Source of the DNA: JAXDLH01 sp034666705
Lineage (GTDB): Bacteria; Chloroflexota; UBA6077; SHYK01
Direction: 5' to 3'
NCBI GenBank assembly: GCA_034666705.1
Contig: JAXDLH010000111.1
Coordinates: forward strand, 1 to 8,094
DNA: 8,094 bases
In this document: positions 6,677-8,094 of the stretch, piece by piece
How the letters are laid out: the number at the start of each line of letters is the position of its first letter
How positions within the stretch are numbered: the stretch's first letter is position 1
Translations under genes and position numbers: made by a program
Notes under the pieces: generated by a model
Database searches by the model: none
Told to the model about the DNA's origin: nothing
What the model saw: the letters and a program-made list of their open reading frames with translations, nothing else

Positions 6677-6693
6677 GGGAGCCGCTGGCTCCC
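6677..6693. terminator. GC hairpin between convergent genes, possible bidirectional terminator
   Basis: GGGAGCC at 6677-6683 and GGCTCCC at 6687-6693 form a perfect 7-bp stem with a 3-nt loop (GCT). It starts 18 nt after the DinB-like stop, in the gap facing the monooxygenase stop. No T run follows on either strand, so it is a terminator candidate by position and stem strength only. Confidence 0.45.
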
Positions 6694-6696
6694 ATC

Positions 6697-6736
6697 CCAC
6701 CCGTCCATGTCTTTCGACAGGCTCGGGGTGGTGAAA
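6697..6736. repeat. REP-like palindromic intergenic repeat
   Basis: The stretch around TTTCGACAGGCTCGGGGTGG (from 6712) reads on the other strand as CACC-CCGAGCCTGTCGAAAG. This resembles a short palindromic repeat (core TGAGCCTGTCGAAGG) that I recall as common between genes in many environmental bacterial genomes; the match is from memory. TTTC at 6712-6715 and GAAA at 6733-6736 bound it, and CCACCC (6697-6702) can pair with GGGTGG (6726-6731). No second copy was found in the window. It ends five bases before the monooxygenase stop codon. Confidence 0.5.
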
Positions 6737-6740
6737 CGGC

Positions 6741-7874
6741 CTACAGCTTCTGGACGACGGGGAGCACCTCGCGGGCGAAGAGCTCCAGCATCTCAAGCGA
6801 CTGGTCGAGACTCAGGTGGCCCATCTCGGGCCGAATCACCAGCACCTCGGTGCCAAGCTCGTCGTGCTGGTGGATGATTTGCTCGGTTACGGCATCCGGG
6901 TCGCCGACGATGTAGATGCCCCGCTCGCAGATGTCCTCGAGGGAGCGCCCACCCCTGCGATCCCGGCCACTCCGCGCCGCCGAGAGGAAGTCGTACGAGC
7001 GCTCGGTGTACTTGCCTTTCTCCAGCTCATGCAGGGCGGGGATCTCGAACGCGGGGTCATAGGCATCGGCCCGATCGCGGAGGATCACGTTCTCGACGAC
7101 GTCGCGCACCTCATCCATATGGGGCGCCATGAAGAACTCGCGGCTCATGCCCAGGTTGGCGGAGGTCGGCGTCCAACTGCACTCGTCCTGCGCGTAACGC
7201 TGGTAGTAGGCGAGCGTCTCGCGTACCTGTTGAATCGGGCCACTGGCAACCAGATTGATGTGGCGCGAAGCGGAGAACTCGATGCTCTCGGCGCTGCCTG
7301 ATGCAGTCCACACCTCGGGGTGGGGCCGCTGCACCGGCCGCGGCAGGATCGAGACGCAGTCGTAGTCGAAGAACTCGCCATGCCACTCGAACGGGTTCTC
7401 CTCTGTCCAGGCGCGGCGAAGGAGGTCGAACGCCTCCCGATGCCGGGCTCGTCCCTCGGCGCCTGGCATGTTGTAGGCGTAATGCGCCTCGGCGTTGCCG
7501 CTAATGAAACCGGCAACCACCCGCCCGTGCGACAGGTTGTCGACCATCGCCAGCTCTTCCGCGACACGCACCGGGTGCCCGTGCAGCGCGAGGATGATCC
7601 CCATCGTGATCAGCTTGACCCGTTCGGTCACCTGGCTGGCCGCGGCCATCATGAGGTTCGGCGAGGGTGTGAGGCCACCGTTCGGCCCGTAATGGTGTTC
7701 CGTGAAGATCAGGCCGTCGAAGCCAAGCTCGTCGATGCGCCGCATGTAGCGAATGCGCTGGTCATACAGGCTCTGCCCCAGCGACGGGTCCCACATCCAG
7801 CCAGGCACGGGGAACGGCGTCGGCCGGTCCGACTTGGGCCGGTAGGCCATTCCCTGACGAATCCAGACCTGCAC
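6741..7874 (-). CDS. Luciferase-like flavin-dependent monooxygenase (LLM class)
   Basis: This 377-residue protein is a bacterial-luciferase-family TIM barrel. Clear motifs are LGFDGLIFTEHHYGP with Glu59-His60-His61, the VKLITMGIILALHGHPVRVAEELAMVDNLSHGR segment (86-118) typical of the class, and GFISGNAEAHYAYN after it. Such enzymes use reduced FMN (or F420 in some groups) with O2 to oxidise small organic substrates. It is a two-component type, so it needs a separate flavin reductase; no dedicated one is adjacent, though the flavoprotein at 4573-6105 is a nearby NAD(P)H-FAD enzyme. The start is GTG at 7874, supported by GGGAGGT about six bases upstream. Length is within the usual 340-380 range. 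It converges on the DinB-like gene with 81 nt between stops. The substrate is unknown. Confidence 0.93.
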   Translation of the reverse strand: MQVWIRQGMAYRPKSDRPTPFPVPGWMWDPSLGQSLYDQRIRYMRRIDELGFDGLIFTEHHYGPNGGLTPSPNLMMAAASQVTERVKLITMGIILALHGHPVRVAEELAMVDNLSHGRVVAGFISGNAEAHYAYNMPGAEGRARHREAFDLLRRAWTEENPFEWHGEFFDYDCVSILPRPVQRPHPEVWTASGSAESIEFSASRHINLVASGPIQQVRETLAYYQRYAQDECSWTPTSANLGMSREFFMAPHMDEVRDVVENVILRDRADAYDPAFEIPALHELEKGKYTERSYDFLSAARSGRDRRGGRSLEDICERGIYIVGDPDAVTEQIIHQHDELGTEVLVIRPEMGHLSLDQSLEMLELFAREVLPVVQKL

Positions 7875-8025
7875 GCCACTACCTCCCGGGCATCCGCATA
7901 CGTGTAGATGCGGTTCGTATCGCCTGCCGATCGACTATCGAACGTCCCACTCGTGATGCTGAGCGAGATGTAACGGAGACGCTCGTGCTATGCCACTGCA
8001 CACCCTATCAACGGGAGGATATCCG
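7875..8025. promoter_or_regulatory. Upstream region of the monooxygenase with a 20-bp dyad
   Basis: CCGCAT (7894-7899) and ATGCGG (7908-7913) form a perfect inverted repeat with an 8-nt centre, 20 to 39 bases before the monooxygenase GTG. That is a plausible repressor or activator site. It overlaps the 8-mer CATACGTG (7897-7904). A second, weaker dyad pairs GTTCG (7913-7917) with CGAAC (7939-7943). No good -35/-10 pair was found on either strand. The region also leads into a rightward open frame at 8026. Confidence 0.4.
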
Positions 8026-8094
8026 ATGGCGTTCTGTCTGCAGCCGGCCCAACCTTTGGACAACCGTCGATCGAATCGGCGGGTGGATCAGCCG
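8026..8094 (+). CDS. Possible start of a rightward gene cut by the window edge
   Basis: ATG at 8026 follows a strong ribosome site, GGGAGGA with a 6-base spacer, and the frame stays open for 23 codons to the last base (MAFCLQPAQP then an Arg-rich stretch). The placement, divergent from the monooxygenase across a 151-nt gap, fits a gene start. The visible residues match no family I recognise and are too few to judge, so the call rests on the ribosome site alone. Confidence 0.4.
   Translation, partial: MAFCLQPAQPLDNRRSNRRVDQP

Noticed and set aside
7320..7907. Plus-strand 195-codon open frame opposite the monooxygenase N-terminus
   Set aside because: It is antisense to strong luciferase-family motifs and has no motif of its own.

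Overview
The window is GC-rich bacterial DNA from an accessory, metabolism-type region. It holds eight well-supported protein genes and a possible ninth running off the right edge. There are no tRNAs, rRNAs, insertion sequences or CRISPR arrays. Most starts have good Shine-Dalgarno sites (AAAGGAG, TAGGAGG, GGAGG, GGGAGG), and GTG and TTG starts also occur. The gene mix (luciferase-like monooxygenase, DinB-type protein, GltD-like flavoprotein, ornithine-cyclodeaminase-like protein) and a secreted hydrolase with a Thr/Pro-rich tail would fit a Chloroflexota genome (Thermomicrobia- or Dehalococcoidia-like) or another high-GC environmental bacterium. This is inference; no phylogenetic marker is present.

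Left block, minus strand, 3201 down to 1. Four co-directional genes follow each other: a thiol glutathione-peroxidase-family protein, a substrate-binding-protein-like protein with no signal peptide (only 8 nt after the peroxidase), an ornithine cyclodeaminase/mu-crystallin family protein (59 nt further), and a PqqC/TenA-like heme-oxygenase-fold protein, probably a non-heme iron oxidase (113 nt further, cut by the left edge). A 244-nt intergenic region (3202-3445) separates this block from the rightward genes and probably holds divergent promoters.

Middle block, plus strand, 3446 to 6659. It carries a secreted alpha/beta hydrolase, a GltD/PreT-like FAD-NAD(P)H oxidoreductase whose N-terminal iron-sulfur cysteines are mostly gone, and a small DinB/mycothiol-isomerase-fold protein. 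An AT-rich promoter-like patch precedes the flavoprotein and a long inverted repeat follows the hydrolase.

Right block. A luciferase-like flavin monooxygenase on the minus strand (7874-6741) converges on the DinB gene. The short gap between them holds a perfect GC hairpin and a REP-like palindromic repeat. A short open frame with a strong ribosome site starts at 8026 and runs off the edge.

The unusual content is the left cluster. It joins a candidate HDO-type diiron oxidase, an OCD-family reductase lacking the ornithine-binding residues, a cytoplasmic binding-protein-fold protein and a peroxidase. This could be an undescribed oxidative amine or amino-acid transformation, but substrate and chemistry cannot be read from the sequence. 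The 8-mer CACGTATG occurs exactly three times in the window, each time in the upstream region of a minus-strand gene, and may be a shared operator.
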